A stretch of 54,812 nucleotides of DNA from Methanobacterium sp. Maddingley MBC34 (GCA_000309865.1 AMGN01000026.1:1-54812); one strand, 5' to 3'. Counted from the first letter of the stretch, positions 28,109-37,603 are shown. Notes: generated by a model from the letters alone, not told the origin. Made by a program: numbers and translations.

Positions 28109-28594
28109 ATGCGTAAATGTAAGAAAATATGCGAAGATGATCTTGAAGATATTCCATTGGGCATTTTTGCCTCTATAATCCACAGAACTCGGATGATGTA
28201 TTTGAACAACGAGCTTAAACGTTTCAATGTTACTTCAAGTCAGTTTATCTATTTAATTGGACTTTACAGGAAAGAAGGTCAGACACAGGAAGATCTGGCC
28301 AATCATTTTTTTATAGATAAGGGAACTGTGGCTCGTGGTGTAAAGAAACTGGAAGATAATGGTTTCATCTGTCGAAGAACGGATCCAGAAAATCGCAGAA
28401 GATACCTTCTTTACCTCACAGAGGATGGAATGGCTTTAATGCCAGATATTATTAACATAATTAAAGATTGGGAAAATTCAATCAATGAAGATCTTTCTAA
28501 AGCAGAAAAGGAACAAATGAATGAACTTCTAAAAAAATTGACCATGAAAAGTTTGAACAAGTTACATGATACGGAGGAAAACCTGAATGAGTAA
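28109..28594 (+). CDS. MarR-family transcriptional regulator
   Basis: A 161-residue MarR regulator: IHRTRMMYLNNELKRFNVTS (dimer helix), LIGLYRKEGQTQEDLANHFF and IDKGTVARGVKKLEDNGFIC (helix-turn-helix), then RRTDPENRRRYLLYLTEDG (wing with the usual DxRRR). The start ATG 28109 has GGTGT upstream and gives an N-terminal MRKCKKICEDD with two cysteines that could sense oxidants. Its stop overlaps the MFS gene by eight bases, so both are one operon. The operator is at 27971-28003. A repressor of the exporter is the natural reading. Confidence 0.9.
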   Translation: MRKCKKICEDDLEDIPLGIFASIIHRTRMMYLNNELKRFNVTSSQFIYLIGLYRKEGQTQEDLANHFFIDKGTVARGVKKLEDNGFICRRTDPENRRRYLLYLTEDGMALMPDIINIIKDWENSINEDLSKAEKEQMNELLKKLTMKSLNKLHDTEENLNE

Positions 28595-30362
28595 TACTGT
28601 TTCTAAAGGGGGTAATTTGCCTCTCAACCCGTCAGAAGATAAAAAAGGACGTGGAATAGATTATAAATGGATAGCTCTATCTAATGTATTAATTGCATCC
28701 ATGATGGGAACCATCAATGGTAGTATAACCTTGATATCCCTTCCTGCCATCTTTAACGGCATTCACATAGATCCCTTAACCTCTTTCCAGTACTTGCTTT
28801 GGATACTGATGGGATACGGCCTGGTAACTGCCACCCTGCTTTTAAGTTTCGGACGCCTGTCGGATATGTACGGTCGAGTCAAGTTATTTAAGCTGGGATT
28901 CTTGGTATTCACCATAGGATCCATCCTGCTTTACCTGACACCATCCACGGGTGACGCTGGGGCCATAGAGATCATACTCTTCAGAATAGTCCAGGCAGTG
29001 GGCAGTGCCCTAACCATGGCCAACAGTTCTGCCATACTCACCGATTCCTTCCCGGTAAGTGAAAGGGGAAAGGCCCTGGGTATCAACATGGTGGCACTCA
29101 TGTCTGGCCAATTTATAGGACTCCTACTGGGTGGAATATTAGCGGTCTTTGACTGGAGATACATATTCCTGGTAAGTGTACCATTCGGTATTTTAGGAAC
29201 AGTCTGGTCCACTTTAAAACTTAAAGAACTATCACTACGTGCTCCCAAGACCAAACTAGACATCTGGGGAAACGTAACTTTCGTCTCCGGTATAACCCTT
29301 TTACTTCTAGGGGTAACCTATGGCCTCATGCCCTATGGTAGCGATGCCATGGGATGGAACAATCCCTGGGTAATGGCCTCAATGGCAGTTGGATTCCTCC
29401 TCCTGGTGCTGTTCCCAGTGGTGGAAAGTAAGGTGGAAAATCCCATGTTCCGCTTGGACCTATTCCGGATAAAAATGTTTACCTACGCTAATGTTGCCGG
29501 TTTCCTCAGTGCGCTCAGTAGGGGCGGTATGATGTTCATGCTTATACTTCTTCTACAGGGAATATGGCTTCCCTTACACGGGTACAGCTATGAATCCACA
29601 CCCTTCTGGGCAGGAGTTTACATGTTACCCCTCACTCTGGGAGTGATTATAATGGGACCAATATCTGGAATACTCTCGGATAAGTATGGGCCCCGCTGGA
29701 TTGCCACTATAGGGATGGTAATGAACACCATAGGCTTCATTATACTGGCATCACTACCCGCCAATTTCAACTACTGGGAATTAGGTTTAACCCTGTTCTT
29801 CATGGGATTGGGAAGTGGAATGTTCGGTTCACCCAACAGTGCATCTATAATGAACTCAGTTCCTCCTCAGGAAAGGGGTGTTGCTTCAGGAATGCTAACT
29901 ACCATAATGAACACAGCATTCACCGCGAGTATGGCCATTTTCTTCACCATAGTAATTGTGGGAATCACACAACGATTCCCTGATGCAATGGCATCATCTC
30001 TTGCCGGAATAGGTGCAGCACAATTGACCCCAATCCTCAGTAACATACCACCGACAGGAGCGTTGTTTTCAGCCTTTTTAGGTTACAACCCGGTTGAAAC
30101 CATCTTAAGTAGTGTTCCATCAGCAGTGGTTAGTCAAATACCCTCTGCAACATTAACCACACTCACTGGAACTACATGGTTCCCATCCACACTGTCTGAA
30201 GCTTTCATGCCTTCTCTTCAGATTTCATTCTACATTGGAGCAGTGTTCTGTGGTCTGTCCGCCTTATTATCTGCCTTACGTGGGAAGAAATACATCCATG
30301 AGATGGAGGTAATTAAAATCAGTCCAGAAGATGATGTGGCTGATTCAGATAAAGTATCATAG
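28587..30362 (+). CDS. MFS drug-exporter-like transporter, DHA2 (14-helix) type
   Basis: A 591-residue permease with about 14 hydrophobic helices. The first loop motif LLSFGRLSDMYGRVKLFKLG (motif A) and VGSALTMANSSAILTDSFP with SERGKALGIN place it in the DHA2 group of proton-linked multidrug exporters. The start ATG overlaps the MarR stop by eight bases and has a GGAGGAAA ribosome binding site inside the MarR gene. A long hydrophilic outer loop near the C-terminus (about 460-540) is larger than in most relatives. Substrate is unknown. A terminator-like hairpin follows at 30377. Confidence 0.92.
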   Translation: MSNTVSKGGNLPLNPSEDKKGRGIDYKWIALSNVLIASMMGTINGSITLISLPAIFNGIHIDPLTSFQYLLWILMGYGLVTATLLLSFGRLSDMYGRVKLFKLGFLVFTIGSILLYLTPSTGDAGAIEIILFRIVQAVGSALTMANSSAILTDSFPVSERGKALGINMVALMSGQFIGLLLGGILAVFDWRYIFLVSVPFGILGTVWSTLKLKELSLRAPKTKLDIWGNVTFVSGITLLLLGVTYGLMPYGSDAMGWNNPWVMASMAVGFLLLVLFPVVESKVENPMFRLDLFRIKMFTYANVAGFLSALSRGGMMFMLILLLQGIWLPLHGYSYESTPFWAGVYMLPLTLGVIIMGPISGILSDKYGPRWIATIGMVMNTIGFIILASLPANFNYWELGLTLFFMGLGSGMFGSPNSASIMNSVPPQERGVASGMLTTIMNTAFTASMAIFFTIVIVGITQRFPDAMASSLAGIGAAQLTPILSNIPPTGALFSAFLGYNPVETILSSVPSAVVSQIPSATLTTLTGTTWFPSTLSEAFMPSLQISFYIGAVFCGLSALLSALRGKKYIHEMEVIKISPEDDVADSDKVS

Positions 30363-30376
30363 TACGTGAGAAAAAC

Positions 30377-30402
30377 AGGACCCTAAGGCGTCCTTTTTTT
30401 TT
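30377..30402 (+). terminator. Hairpin plus T-run after the MFS gene
   Basis: AGGAC-CCTAAGGC-GTCCT forms a short stem followed directly by nine T residues, about 15 bases after the MFS stop. This is a good candidate for the end of the MarR-MFS transcript. Confidence 0.6.
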
Positions 30403-30584
30403 ATTGAATTGGCTTTTTTTTGAGGGATAATGAGATTTACTGGGTGAATTGGGATGAACATCATGATGATAAACAAACCAAAAAATTAATTCATTACTAA
30501 CTTAACAATTAAATTAACAGTTAACACCTATCCTTGGTTAAGGATTATTATGGGAAAACAAATGTTAAAAAGGGGGATAAATTA

Positions 30585-31052
30585 ATGGAAATTGGAATCA
30601 TCGTATATTCCCAAACTGAACATACCTATCTAGTGGCGGAGAAACTTCAAGAAAAGCTAATTGGGCTTGGAAACAGGGTTAAAATTGAGAATGTGGTACC
30701 TGAAGGTGAAGTACACCCTGGAAAAAAGGATATCACCTTTGAAACCCGTCCCAATATTGATGAATATGATGCACTGATATTCGGCTCTCCAGTGCACGCC
30801 TTTAACCTTGCTCCGGCAATGAAAACATATCTGGAACAGATACCATCACTCCAGGATAAAAAAGTAGCCTGCTATGTCACTAAGGGGTTACCATTTCACA
30901 GGACCGGTGGAAACCAGGCTATATCCCAGATGAAAAAGCTCTGCCAGTCTAAAGGTGGAACAGTCATGGGAACCGGGATCATAGTTTGGAGAGGAGGACG
31001 TGAAAAAGAGATTAACGAACTTATTGAACAGTTTATTATGTTATTTTCTTAA
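30585..31052 (+). CDS. Flavodoxin-family protein
   Basis: A 155-residue flavodoxin-like protein starting MEIGIIVYSQTEHTYLVAE, where SQTEHT is the FMN phosphate loop. DALIFGSPVHAFNLAPAMK (about 65-83) supplies the 60s loop, and the rest follows the alpha/beta order of flavodoxin/NAD(P)H oxidoreductase-like folds. ATG 30585 has a GGGGGAT ribosome binding site. It is a single gene, 220 bases after the MFS transporter. It may be an electron carrier or an FMN reductase. Confidence 0.88.
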   Translation: MEIGIIVYSQTEHTYLVAEKLQEKLIGLGNRVKIENVVPEGEVHPGKKDITFETRPNIDEYDALIFGSPVHAFNLAPAMKTYLEQIPSLQDKKVACYVTKGLPFHRTGGNQAISQMKKLCQSKGGTVMGTGIIVWRGGREKEINELIEQFIMLFS

Positions 31053-31210
31053 GCGGGGAATAACTGGACATGGGTTGAATAATTAAAGGTTTGAATAATA
31101 ATGGATTACTATTAGGATTGATCGTACCATATGGAAATTGGATAAATTTTTCCCTTTAGTTACATAGGTCATGATAACTTTTAATAAGATAAATTAAAGA
31201 GGAGCATGCC

Positions 31211-31756
31211 ATGAATACCATTCACTATGCTACTTTTTTAAGAGGAATCAATTTAAGTGGGAAAACTCGCATTAAAATGGCAGATTTAAAGGATGCTTTC
31301 GAATCAATGGGATTTAAAAACGTTGGAACAGTACTTGCCAGTGGAAATATAGTTTTTGACTCTGAAGATGAGGAGAATGAACAGATTTTAACCGAAAAAA
31401 TAGAATTTGGGTTGAAGAATGTATTTAAGAGGGACATTGCTGTGGTATTAAGGGGTGTTGATCATCTAAAGAAGCTCCAGTCAATGAAACCATTTGAAGG
31501 AATTGAAGTGACACCAGACATTCGGATGTATGTGACGTTTTTTTCCAAAAAAGCACAACCCGGTACAATTACATTTCCCTATACTTCTCCTCAGAAAGGG
31601 TTCACTATCCTTAATGCAACTTCAACGGAAGTTTTCAGCATGGTTGATCTTTCCAGGGGGAAGGGGACACCGGAATTAATGAATTATCTTGAGAAAGAGT
31701 ATGGATCAAATTTAACAACAAGGAGCTGGGGCACGGTCCTGAAACTTTTGAAGTAA
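31211..31756 (+). CDS. DUF1697-family protein
   Basis: A 181-residue protein of the DUF1697 family, recognised by the start YATFLRGINLSGKTRIKMAD and the following LKDAFESMGFKNVGTVLAS and GNIVFDSED, then VVLRGVDHLKKL and the ending GTPELMNYLEKEYGSNLTTR with SWGTVLKL. The function is unknown in any organism that I know of. A GAGGAGC ribosome binding site precedes the ATG. It stands alone and is often a horizontally shared accessory gene in bacteria and archaea. Confidence 0.88.
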   Translation: MNTIHYATFLRGINLSGKTRIKMADLKDAFESMGFKNVGTVLASGNIVFDSEDEENEQILTEKIEFGLKNVFKRDIAVVLRGVDHLKKLQSMKPFEGIEVTPDIRMYVTFFSKKAQPGTITFPYTSPQKGFTILNATSTEVFSMVDLSRGKGTPELMNYLEKEYGSNLTTRSWGTVLKLLK

Positions 31757-31889
31757 ATCTTATTCTTTTAAATTTCATTTTTTTGCAGGTAAATCCTAAA
31801 AAAGTTACTAATATCTAATCAATCTAAATCTAATGTTAAAGATACTATTCCTATCTATTAATCTTATAATTAGTAATAAATACGAATTA

Positions 31890-32042
31890 ATGGAGGATAA
31901 GATAAAAACTAATAGTATTGGTTTTCTGGGCGTAATTATAACTTTATTATTGTTAATAAATCATTTAATTTATTCTGATTTCCAGCCAAGTGCAGTTTAT
32001 GATTACATTTTCGGATTTCTTTCAACTTTTTCTTTTTACTAA
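31890..32042 (+). CDS. Possible small membrane protein of 50 residues
   Basis: A short ORF of 50 codons from ATG 31890, with one hydrophobic helix (IGFLGVIITLLLLINHLI, about residues 9-26) and an aromatic C-terminus. Its last bases overlap the end of the convergent ppk gene by 21 bases. No good ribosome binding site is present, so it is doubtful; a longer reading from 31833 adds another hydrophobic stretch. Confidence 0.3.
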   Translation: MEDKIKTNSIGFLGVIITLLLLINHLIYSDFQPSAVYDYIFGFLSTFSFY

Positions 32043-34148
32043 ATTTTTGAGTTTGGTGAAGAATGATTCGCTTATGATCTGTTCTTCTTCAATTTTTGAT
32101 AAATCATCCTGCATAAAATAATACTGGGAATCAATTAAATCAACGCTTCTAATAACTTTTTCATATTCTCCTTTATCATTAATCTTCCTGGCTTTAACAT
32201 TATCATTAAGCATAATATCCAGTATATGAATAATTTTTTTCTTTAAAACAGAATTTTCAACAGGAAAAGCAATTTCAACTCTTTTTTCAGTATTCCTGGT
32301 CATTAAATCACCACTGGATAAATACACTGAAACGTCATCTCCTGTACCAAAACAATAAATCCTGGCGTGTTCTAAGAACCGGCCTACAATACTGATAACT
32401 TCTATATTTTCAGTTTTGCCCGGTAATCCTGGAACTAAGCAACAAATACCCCTAACTATTAACCTGATCTTGACACCTGCCCTGGATGCTTCATATAACT
32501 TGTCAATCAATTCCCTATCAGTTAAGGAATTCATTTTCATGATGATATTGGCTGGCAGATTATTATGGGCTTTTTCTATCTCTTTATTAATTTTTTCGAT
32601 TACTTTAGGTTTGAATCCAAAGGGTGCAACGAATAACTTTTCATACTCGCCGTTTAAGTTAGAAATTGCCATGTTTTTGAAAAATAGCATTCCATCTTCA
32701 CCAATTGCATGGTTGGTGGTAATAAAACATAAATCCGTGTACAATTTAGCGGTTTTTTCATTGTAATTACCAGTACCCAATTGTGTAATATACTGGATGC
32801 TATTCCTCTCTTTTCGAGTAATTAAACAAATTTTTGTATGCACTTTGTATTCTTCAAAACCATACAAAACCCTGCAACCTGCTTCTTCCAATAAACCCGC
32901 ATAATGGATGTTTCTTTCTTCATCAAATCTAGCTCTAAGTTCAATTAAGACAGTAACTTCTTTTTTATTTTCCCTTGCTTCTAATAAATATTTTATCACT
33001 GATGAAGACCGGGCTAATCTGTAAATCGTAATCTGAATGGAAATCACGTTTTCATCATTAGCTGCCTCTTTTAATAGACTTAAAAAAGGTTCCATGGATT
33101 CATATGGGTAAAATAGTAAGATATCTCTCTTTTTTAACTGGGAAATAAGCTTTCCTTCCTTAAAAGTTTGCGGTATTTTGGGATAATAGGGATTAAAGGA
33201 TAATTTATGAAAGATCAATTGATTTACATCTTTAACATGATCATATAGTTCATACACATAAATCATGTCTAAAGGAATATTTGAGATTTCTACTTGATTT
33301 TTTTCGATGTTAAGTTGATGAGATAAGAATTTTGTTAAGCTGGGGTCTGTATATTTGTAGAATTCCAATCTTATCGGTGCTAAACGGGTTCTTTTCTTTA
33401 AAATTTTTTTCATGTACCCCCTGTAATCTTCATCTTCATCAATTTGTGAGTTAGATAAAGTAATATCTGCATTTCTAGTCACAGAAACAATGGTTTTAAA
33501 TTCTATTTTATAATTTGAAAAGATTTCATTGGCATATTCGTATATTATTTTTTCTATCAAAATAAAGCGCATTCCATCATTGGGTGAATAAACAATCTTA
33601 GGTAAAGAGGAGGGAATGGGAATAAGCCCGTATAAGTTTTCTCCTTTATTTTTCATTATGCACATAACATTTAATGATTTGTTCAGCAAGTGGGGAAAAG
33701 GATGTTGAACATCGATAATTTGGGGAGATAAAACTGGAAAAATGTAGTTAAAAAAATATTTATTGATAAATTTAGTTTCGCTTTTAGTCAAATCATTAAA
33801 ATCTAAATCATGGATGCCATGCTCTTTTAGGAGAGAATTAACAGATTTAAATACATCATCTCTACGTTTATACAGGAATTTGGATCTATCATAAATAGCA
33901 TCCAATTGATCTTGTGCACTTAAACCAGTTTTATTATCCACATAATCTTCATTGATGAGGGACAAATCGTACAAACTTCCACATCTGACCATGTAAAATT
34001 CATCTAAATTACTTGTAAAAATTGACACATATTTCAAACGTTCTAATAAAGGAACAGAACCATCCTCTGCTTCTTCTAAAACACGGTCATTAAATCTTAA
34101 CCAGGATAATTCACGGTTTTGGGTGAAACTATAATCATTTTTAGACAT
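32022..34148 (-). CDS. ppk1: Polyphosphate kinase 1
   Basis: A 708-residue PPK1, which reversibly makes polyphosphate from ATP and works as a membrane-associated oligomer. The N-terminal domain starts NRELSWLRFNDRVLEEAED and LDEFYMVR. The catalytic His motifs are YKVHTKICLITRK (about residue 435, the phospho-His) and GRFLEHARIYCFGTG (about 590), together with ELRARFDEERNI and SSGDLMTRNTEKRVE. It is co-transcribed with the upstream ppx gene, overlapping it by eight bases, so synthesis and degradation of polyphosphate are encoded together. Its full length matches the bacterial enzyme; PPK1 is patchy in archaea. Confidence 0.96.
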   Translation of the reverse strand: MSKNDYSFTQNRELSWLRFNDRVLEEAEDGSVPLLERLKYVSIFTSNLDEFYMVRCGSLYDLSLINEDYVDNKTGLSAQDQLDAIYDRSKFLYKRRDDVFKSVNSLLKEHGIHDLDFNDLTKSETKFINKYFFNYIFPVLSPQIIDVQHPFPHLLNKSLNVMCIMKNKGENLYGLIPIPSSLPKIVYSPNDGMRFILIEKIIYEYANEIFSNYKIEFKTIVSVTRNADITLSNSQIDEDEDYRGYMKKILKKRTRLAPIRLEFYKYTDPSLTKFLSHQLNIEKNQVEISNIPLDMIYVYELYDHVKDVNQLIFHKLSFNPYYPKIPQTFKEGKLISQLKKRDILLFYPYESMEPFLSLLKEAANDENVISIQITIYRLARSSSVIKYLLEARENKKEVTVLIELRARFDEERNIHYAGLLEEAGCRVLYGFEEYKVHTKICLITRKERNSIQYITQLGTGNYNEKTAKLYTDLCFITTNHAIGEDGMLFFKNMAISNLNGEYEKLFVAPFGFKPKVIEKINKEIEKAHNNLPANIIMKMNSLTDRELIDKLYEASRAGVKIRLIVRGICCLVPGLPGKTENIEVISIVGRFLEHARIYCFGTGDDVSVYLSSGDLMTRNTEKRVEIAFPVENSVLKKKIIHILDIMLNDNVKARKINDKGEYEKVIRSVDLIDSQYYFMQDDLSKIEEEQIISESFFTKLKNLVKRKS

Positions 34149-35049
34149 TTTGGCACCTATTTAACATTTTTTTAAATAAATAGCCTTCCCTAACACTAAA
34201 TTCACTGATTTGCAGTTGGTCACAACCAAAGTAAGAAGCAATTGATTCAACTATTATTAAAGTGGGGACCAGAGTATGGATTCTGGATGGTTTAACATGT
34301 AATATTCGGTTATAGGTATCTTTATTATCATACTTCAATTCTTCTTTAAGGTGATTTAGTAGTTTTAAATCTATTAAATCATTGTTTTTATCTTGTAAAT
34401 GTAAATCCACAATCATTTTGCCCATGGCACGGATACTTCCACCAACACCGCACATAAAAGGAATTTTTTCTTCATTAAAATCAATTTTATCTAATTTAGA
34501 GTACATTATTTCTTTAATCAAAGTACTCTCTTCTTCATTGGGTATCATTCCAGAAACATACTTATTATAAACCTTCAAAGAACCAAAGGGAATACTGTAT
34601 TTTTCTTTAATTTTTCTGTCCCTAAAAATTACAACTTCAACACTGCCCCCACCAACATCAATTAAAATCCCATTATCTTTTTTAATGGTAGAAATAGATC
34701 CGCAAAAGCTTAATGCTCCCTCTTCCTCACCAGATAACACATCAATTTCAATATTTACTTTATTTTTAATAATTCCAATAACCTCTGCACGATTTTCAAT
34801 ATTACGCAGAGAAGCTGTGGAGAAGAAACTGTAATTTTTTATTTTGAAATAGTCCAAATCATTTTTCATTTCTTTTAGCACGGAAACTAATTTTTCAATC
34901 CCTTCATCGGTTAATTCTTCGTTCTTTATATAGAATACCAGGCCTAAATTTTCTTTGTTTGAAAACATAACGCTTATTTTATTATTTTCATAACGATAAA
35001 CGTTTAATCGCACTGTGTTTGAACCAATATCTACGACTCCATACAACAT
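34141..35049 (-). CDS. ppx: Ppx/GppA-family exopolyphosphatase
   Basis: A 302-residue phosphatase of the ASKHA fold. VDIGSNTVRLNVYRYE (phosphate-1), VLSGEEEGALSFCG and GILIDVGGGSVEVVIF (phosphate-2) are the family signatures, followed by FGSLKVYNKYV. It removes terminal phosphate from polyphosphate or pppGpp; beside ppk1 the former is likely. It lacks the C-terminal HD-like half of E. coli Ppx, the usual short archaeal/bacterial form. ATG 35049 with GAGGTTG upstream is preferred to 35064. Its end overlaps the ppk1 start by eight bases. Confidence 0.92.
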   Translation of the reverse strand: MLYGVVDIGSNTVRLNVYRYENNKISVMFSNKENLGLVFYIKNEELTDEGIEKLVSVLKEMKNDLDYFKIKNYSFFSTASLRNIENRAEVIGIIKNKVNIEIDVLSGEEEGALSFCGSISTIKKDNGILIDVGGGSVEVVIFRDRKIKEKYSIPFGSLKVYNKYVSGMIPNEEESTLIKEIMYSKLDKIDFNEEKIPFMCGVGGSIRAMGKMIVDLHLQDKNNDLIDLKLLNHLKEELKYDNKDTYNRILHVKPSRIHTLVPTLIIVESIASYFGCDQLQISEFSVREGYLFKKMLNRCQNV

Positions 35050-35752
35050 TAAGCCCAACCTCATTAATGATTGAAACTAATCTTTTTTCTTTTAAGATAA
35101 TTCAATTTAATAAACATATAAATGTTACTTTTTAGTGAATTGTATTTCACATAATGGGAAATAAAATATTAAAAATGAAATTTTGGATCTGTAAAATTTA
35201 TATGAATATTCTGGATCAGATGATGTGTATTAAATCAACATACAATACACAGTATGTTTTATTTAGGTCAAACGAGTTAATAAAATTTACTTTAGTAGTA
35301 TTTTAAGTGGCTAAACTATCTTTAACATAAAATTCATGCGAATATTTTTTATATAAAAATACGCACAGCAACATTTAATTGGTTTAAATATGATTTTTTT
35401 GCAAATACAAAGGGCATGGAACATGTGAAAAGGTTTGTTTATCAAATAGAATAAAAATAGTTGATGGAAAACCGGTATGGCAAAATGAAATGCTTTTTTT
35501 GTTATGCATGTCTAAATTATTTGTCCATAATATGCGGTTCAAATCAAATCCTCACGGATGTTCAGAACCTATACAGAGGAAAATGAAAGATATTCTCATC
35601 CTTATGCAACTGCAGATGATATTGCCATGCAAAAATGATTAAAGCCATGTCCAATGTTATAATAATTATGTGTATAATATTTTGATAATAAAAGTATCAT
35701 TGATCCAATATTGATTTAGTAAGTATTATGATCCCGATTATCAGGAGTTCTC
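35050..35752. other. Long AT-rich intergenic region without a convincing gene
   Basis: About 700 bases between the ppx start and the winged-helix gene. It is AT-rich at the ppx side, where the ppx-ppk promoter must lie. Near 35490-35640 several short overlapping reading frames of 26-36 codons occur (for example one encoding MFRTYTEENERYSHPYATA), without ribosome binding sites. They could be the decayed end of a lost gene. Confidence 0.4.
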
Positions 35753-36037
35753 ATGAAGAAAGTGTTCTTATGGTGGTTAATTGCAGGAAGTAAAGGTGGG
35801 GAAAACCGAGGTAGAATAATAGTTGAACTTAATAAAAGACCATATAATGCCAATAAACTCGCTGAAAAGCTTTCACTTGATTATAAAACTATCAGACACC
35901 ATATGGACGTTTTGAAGGAAAATAATTTAGTTGAATCAACTGGTGAGAAATATGGTGCGTTATATTTCCTCTCTGGCGAGATGGAAAAAAATTATAGTGT
36001 ATTTTTAACGATCTGGGAAGAATTTAAGGAAGAATAG
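35753..36037 (+). CDS. ArsR-like winged-helix protein, pair member A (copy 1)
   Basis: A 94-residue one-domain winged helix: KKVFLWWLIAGSKGGENRGR at the start, RPYNANKLAEKLSLDYKTIR as the helix-turn-helix, and STGEKYGALYFLSGEME as the wing, ending with an aromatic IWEEF. Two paralogs occur at 47799 and 53023 with the same landmarks (WxLIAG-T/S-xGGxNR, RPYNAN, LxYKTVxxH, YGxxYFLSxxME). It is 53 bases upstream of a small three-helix membrane protein, the constant partner of the family in this window. ATG 35753 has CAGGAG upstream. Ligand and operator are not known; see the shared AATTTG repeat. Confidence 0.85.
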   Translation: MKKVFLWWLIAGSKGGENRGRIIVELNKRPYNANKLAEKLSLDYKTIRHHMDVLKENNLVESTGEKYGALYFLSGEMEKNYSVFLTIWEEFKEE

Positions 36038-36090
36038 CCAATAACTAATAAAAATGATAAAATTATATTAAAAGGATAAAAGGTGTAAAA

Positions 36091-36423
36091 ATGTCAATGG
36101 AAATTAATATTTATGGGTTTTTAAATTTAATACCCACTTTGTTCGCTTTGATTAAATCATCGGCTTTAATAACCAGTATTGCCAATATCATCCTTTTAAT
36201 TGGAATGCTCTATGTGTATCTGGAGAGATACCTTAAAGTAAAGTCCAAATTCACCACATCACTGGTTTTATTCTCATTACTTTTCCTGGTTCAAAACATA
36301 TTATTTTCCATATATTTTGTATTTAATCTTCCTGAGACCTTAATTAATGCTTTGTTGCCTCTAATATTTTTAGGACTTGAATTCACGGCATTAGCACTGC
36401 TTTTAATGATAACGCGGGAATAA
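36091..36423 (+). CDS. Small three-helix membrane protein, pair member B (copy 1)
   Basis: A 110-residue membrane protein with helices at about 23-44, 57-78 and 84-106. The loop between helices 1 and 2 holds the conserved YLKVKSKFT (47-55), the end of helix 2 has LVQN, and the protein ends ITRE. The copies at 52473 and 53395 share these features (YxxVKSK-L/F-T, VQN or FQN, and ITRE in two of three). No enzyme motif is present. A GGTGTAAA ribosome binding site precedes the ATG, 53 bases after the winged-helix gene. I infer a membrane partner or sensor for the winged-helix protein; no family name is known to me. Confidence 0.8.
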   Translation: MSMEINIYGFLNLIPTLFALIKSSALITSIANIILLIGMLYVYLERYLKVKSKFTTSLVLFSLLFLVQNILFSIYFVFNLPETLINALLPLIFLGLEFTALALLLMITRE

Positions 36424-36534
36424 TATTAGATTTTTTTTCTTTAAGTTTTTATTTACCAGTTAATATTTAATTTAAGCATTTTTAATCCGTTTTTATTTTT
36501 AATCATACTCAGATGGACTGAATAATTCGGAATG

Positions 36535-36615
36535 AATTTGGGTGTAAATCTGAGGAAACCATGAGGAAATTTTGGAAAAACTACTTTTAAAGGGTTAAAC
36601 TACAATTAAGTAACG
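36535..36615 (+). promoter_or_regulatory. Promoter element shared with the 48400 region, upstream of the triple-repeat membrane protein
   Basis: AATTTG-ggtgt-AAATCTG (36535-36551) is followed at 36565-36614 by about 50 bases nearly identical to 48461-48511, with landmarks GGAAATT, TGGAAAAA, CTA, TTTTA, TTAAACTAC and ATTA. By hand I count about 43 of 50 identical with one gap. The A/T-rich TTTTAAAG or TTAAA stretch may hold the TATA box. This is the strongest non-coding similarity in the window and suggests common control of the two loci. Confidence 0.65.
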
Positions 36616-36709
36616 GTTAAAGACTTTAAAAAAATTCAAAGGATTCCATATTTGGTTCACAAGTAAAAACTAATCCTTTGAGTTAAAAATCCTAAATGGA
36701 GGTTAAAAT

Positions 36710-37603
36710 ATGGTAGATGTAAAAGAAATAAAATCATTAAAACTGACACCCTTCACCAAGATGTCAGCGGTGATATATGGAATATTAGGATTAATTGGAG
36801 CTCTTGTAATGTTGGTTGCACTCAGCATTATACAAGTTGCAGGAGTGTTACCACAAATAGGACAGTTCAATCTGGTAACTGGAATAGGAATACCTTTAAT
36901 TATTCTACTTCCAATAGGTGCATTTTTCAGTACAATAGTGGCAAGCTTTTTCTCGGTACTGCTTTACAACACATTAGTACCAAGATTAGGTGGTGTAAAG
37001 TTAGAACTAGAGGGTAATGAGGTGGAAAAAATTCCAGTGATTTCATTTTCCCTGATACTATCTGCTATCGGAGCAATATGGGCTTTTATTATTGGTTTAG
37101 TACTATCGGCAGTGATTTCACCATTATTCTCACTTATAAGTGCAATCAGTGCCTCACCTGCAGCAGCCAACATAACTGCTAACATAACCAATGCTTCCGG
37201 AGCAACCATACCTACCGGGGCAGAAATTGGATCAGCAGGGATAGTGGTGTCCATTGTTTTAATAATCGGACTACCCATAATGGCATTTGTGTTCGGATTC
37301 ATTTGGAACGCTTTATTTGCACTATTCTACAACTACATAGTCACCAGAGTAACTAAAATCCAGCTAGAATTCGGTCAAATAACTGAAAGCTTGCATGAAC
37401 TTAAACAAATACCAGTAATACCCACTGCACTGGCAGTTGCACTCGTATACACTCTATTAGGGCTTATATCTGGCATCCTGTCCGGTAACTATGGAGAATT
37501 CATATCTAACTTTATAATCTACTTCATAGAAACAGCCTTAATCGCGCTCCTGTACAACTACCTGGCACCTAAGATTGGTACCATTAAATTAAATCTAGAA
37601 TAA
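36710..37603 (+). CDS. Membrane protein with threefold internal repeat, function unknown
   Basis: A 297-residue membrane protein with about seven hydrophobic segments. A short amphipathic motif recurs three times: LLYNTLVPRLGGVKLELE (84-101), LFYNYIVTRVTKIQLEFG (205-222) and LLYNYLAPKIGTIKLNLE at the very end (280-297). Each is preceded by a hydrophobic stretch, and units 2 and 3 begin with a KIPVI or QIPVI segment, so the gene looks like two to three tandem copies of one module. A loop rich in Ala, Asn and Thr (about 148-172) separates units 1 and 2. No enzyme motif is seen. A strong TGGAGG ribosome binding site precedes the ATG. A shared promoter element is upstream and a clear terminator overlaps its end. 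Confidence 0.8.
   Translation: MVDVKEIKSLKLTPFTKMSAVIYGILGLIGALVMLVALSIIQVAGVLPQIGQFNLVTGIGIPLIILLPIGAFFSTIVASFFSVLLYNTLVPRLGGVKLELEGNEVEKIPVISFSLILSAIGAIWAFIIGLVLSAVISPLFSLISAISASPAAANITANITNASGATIPTGAEIGSAGIVVSIVLIIGLPIMAFVFGFIWNALFALFYNYIVTRVTKIQLEFGQITESLHELKQIPVIPTALAVALVYTLLGLISGILSGNYGEFISNFIIYFIETALIALLYNYLAPKIGTIKLNLE

Noticed and set aside
35490..35640. Short frames in the ppx upstream gap as a real gene
   Set aside because: Only 26-36 codons, in competing frames and without ribosome binding sites; reported only as possible debris.
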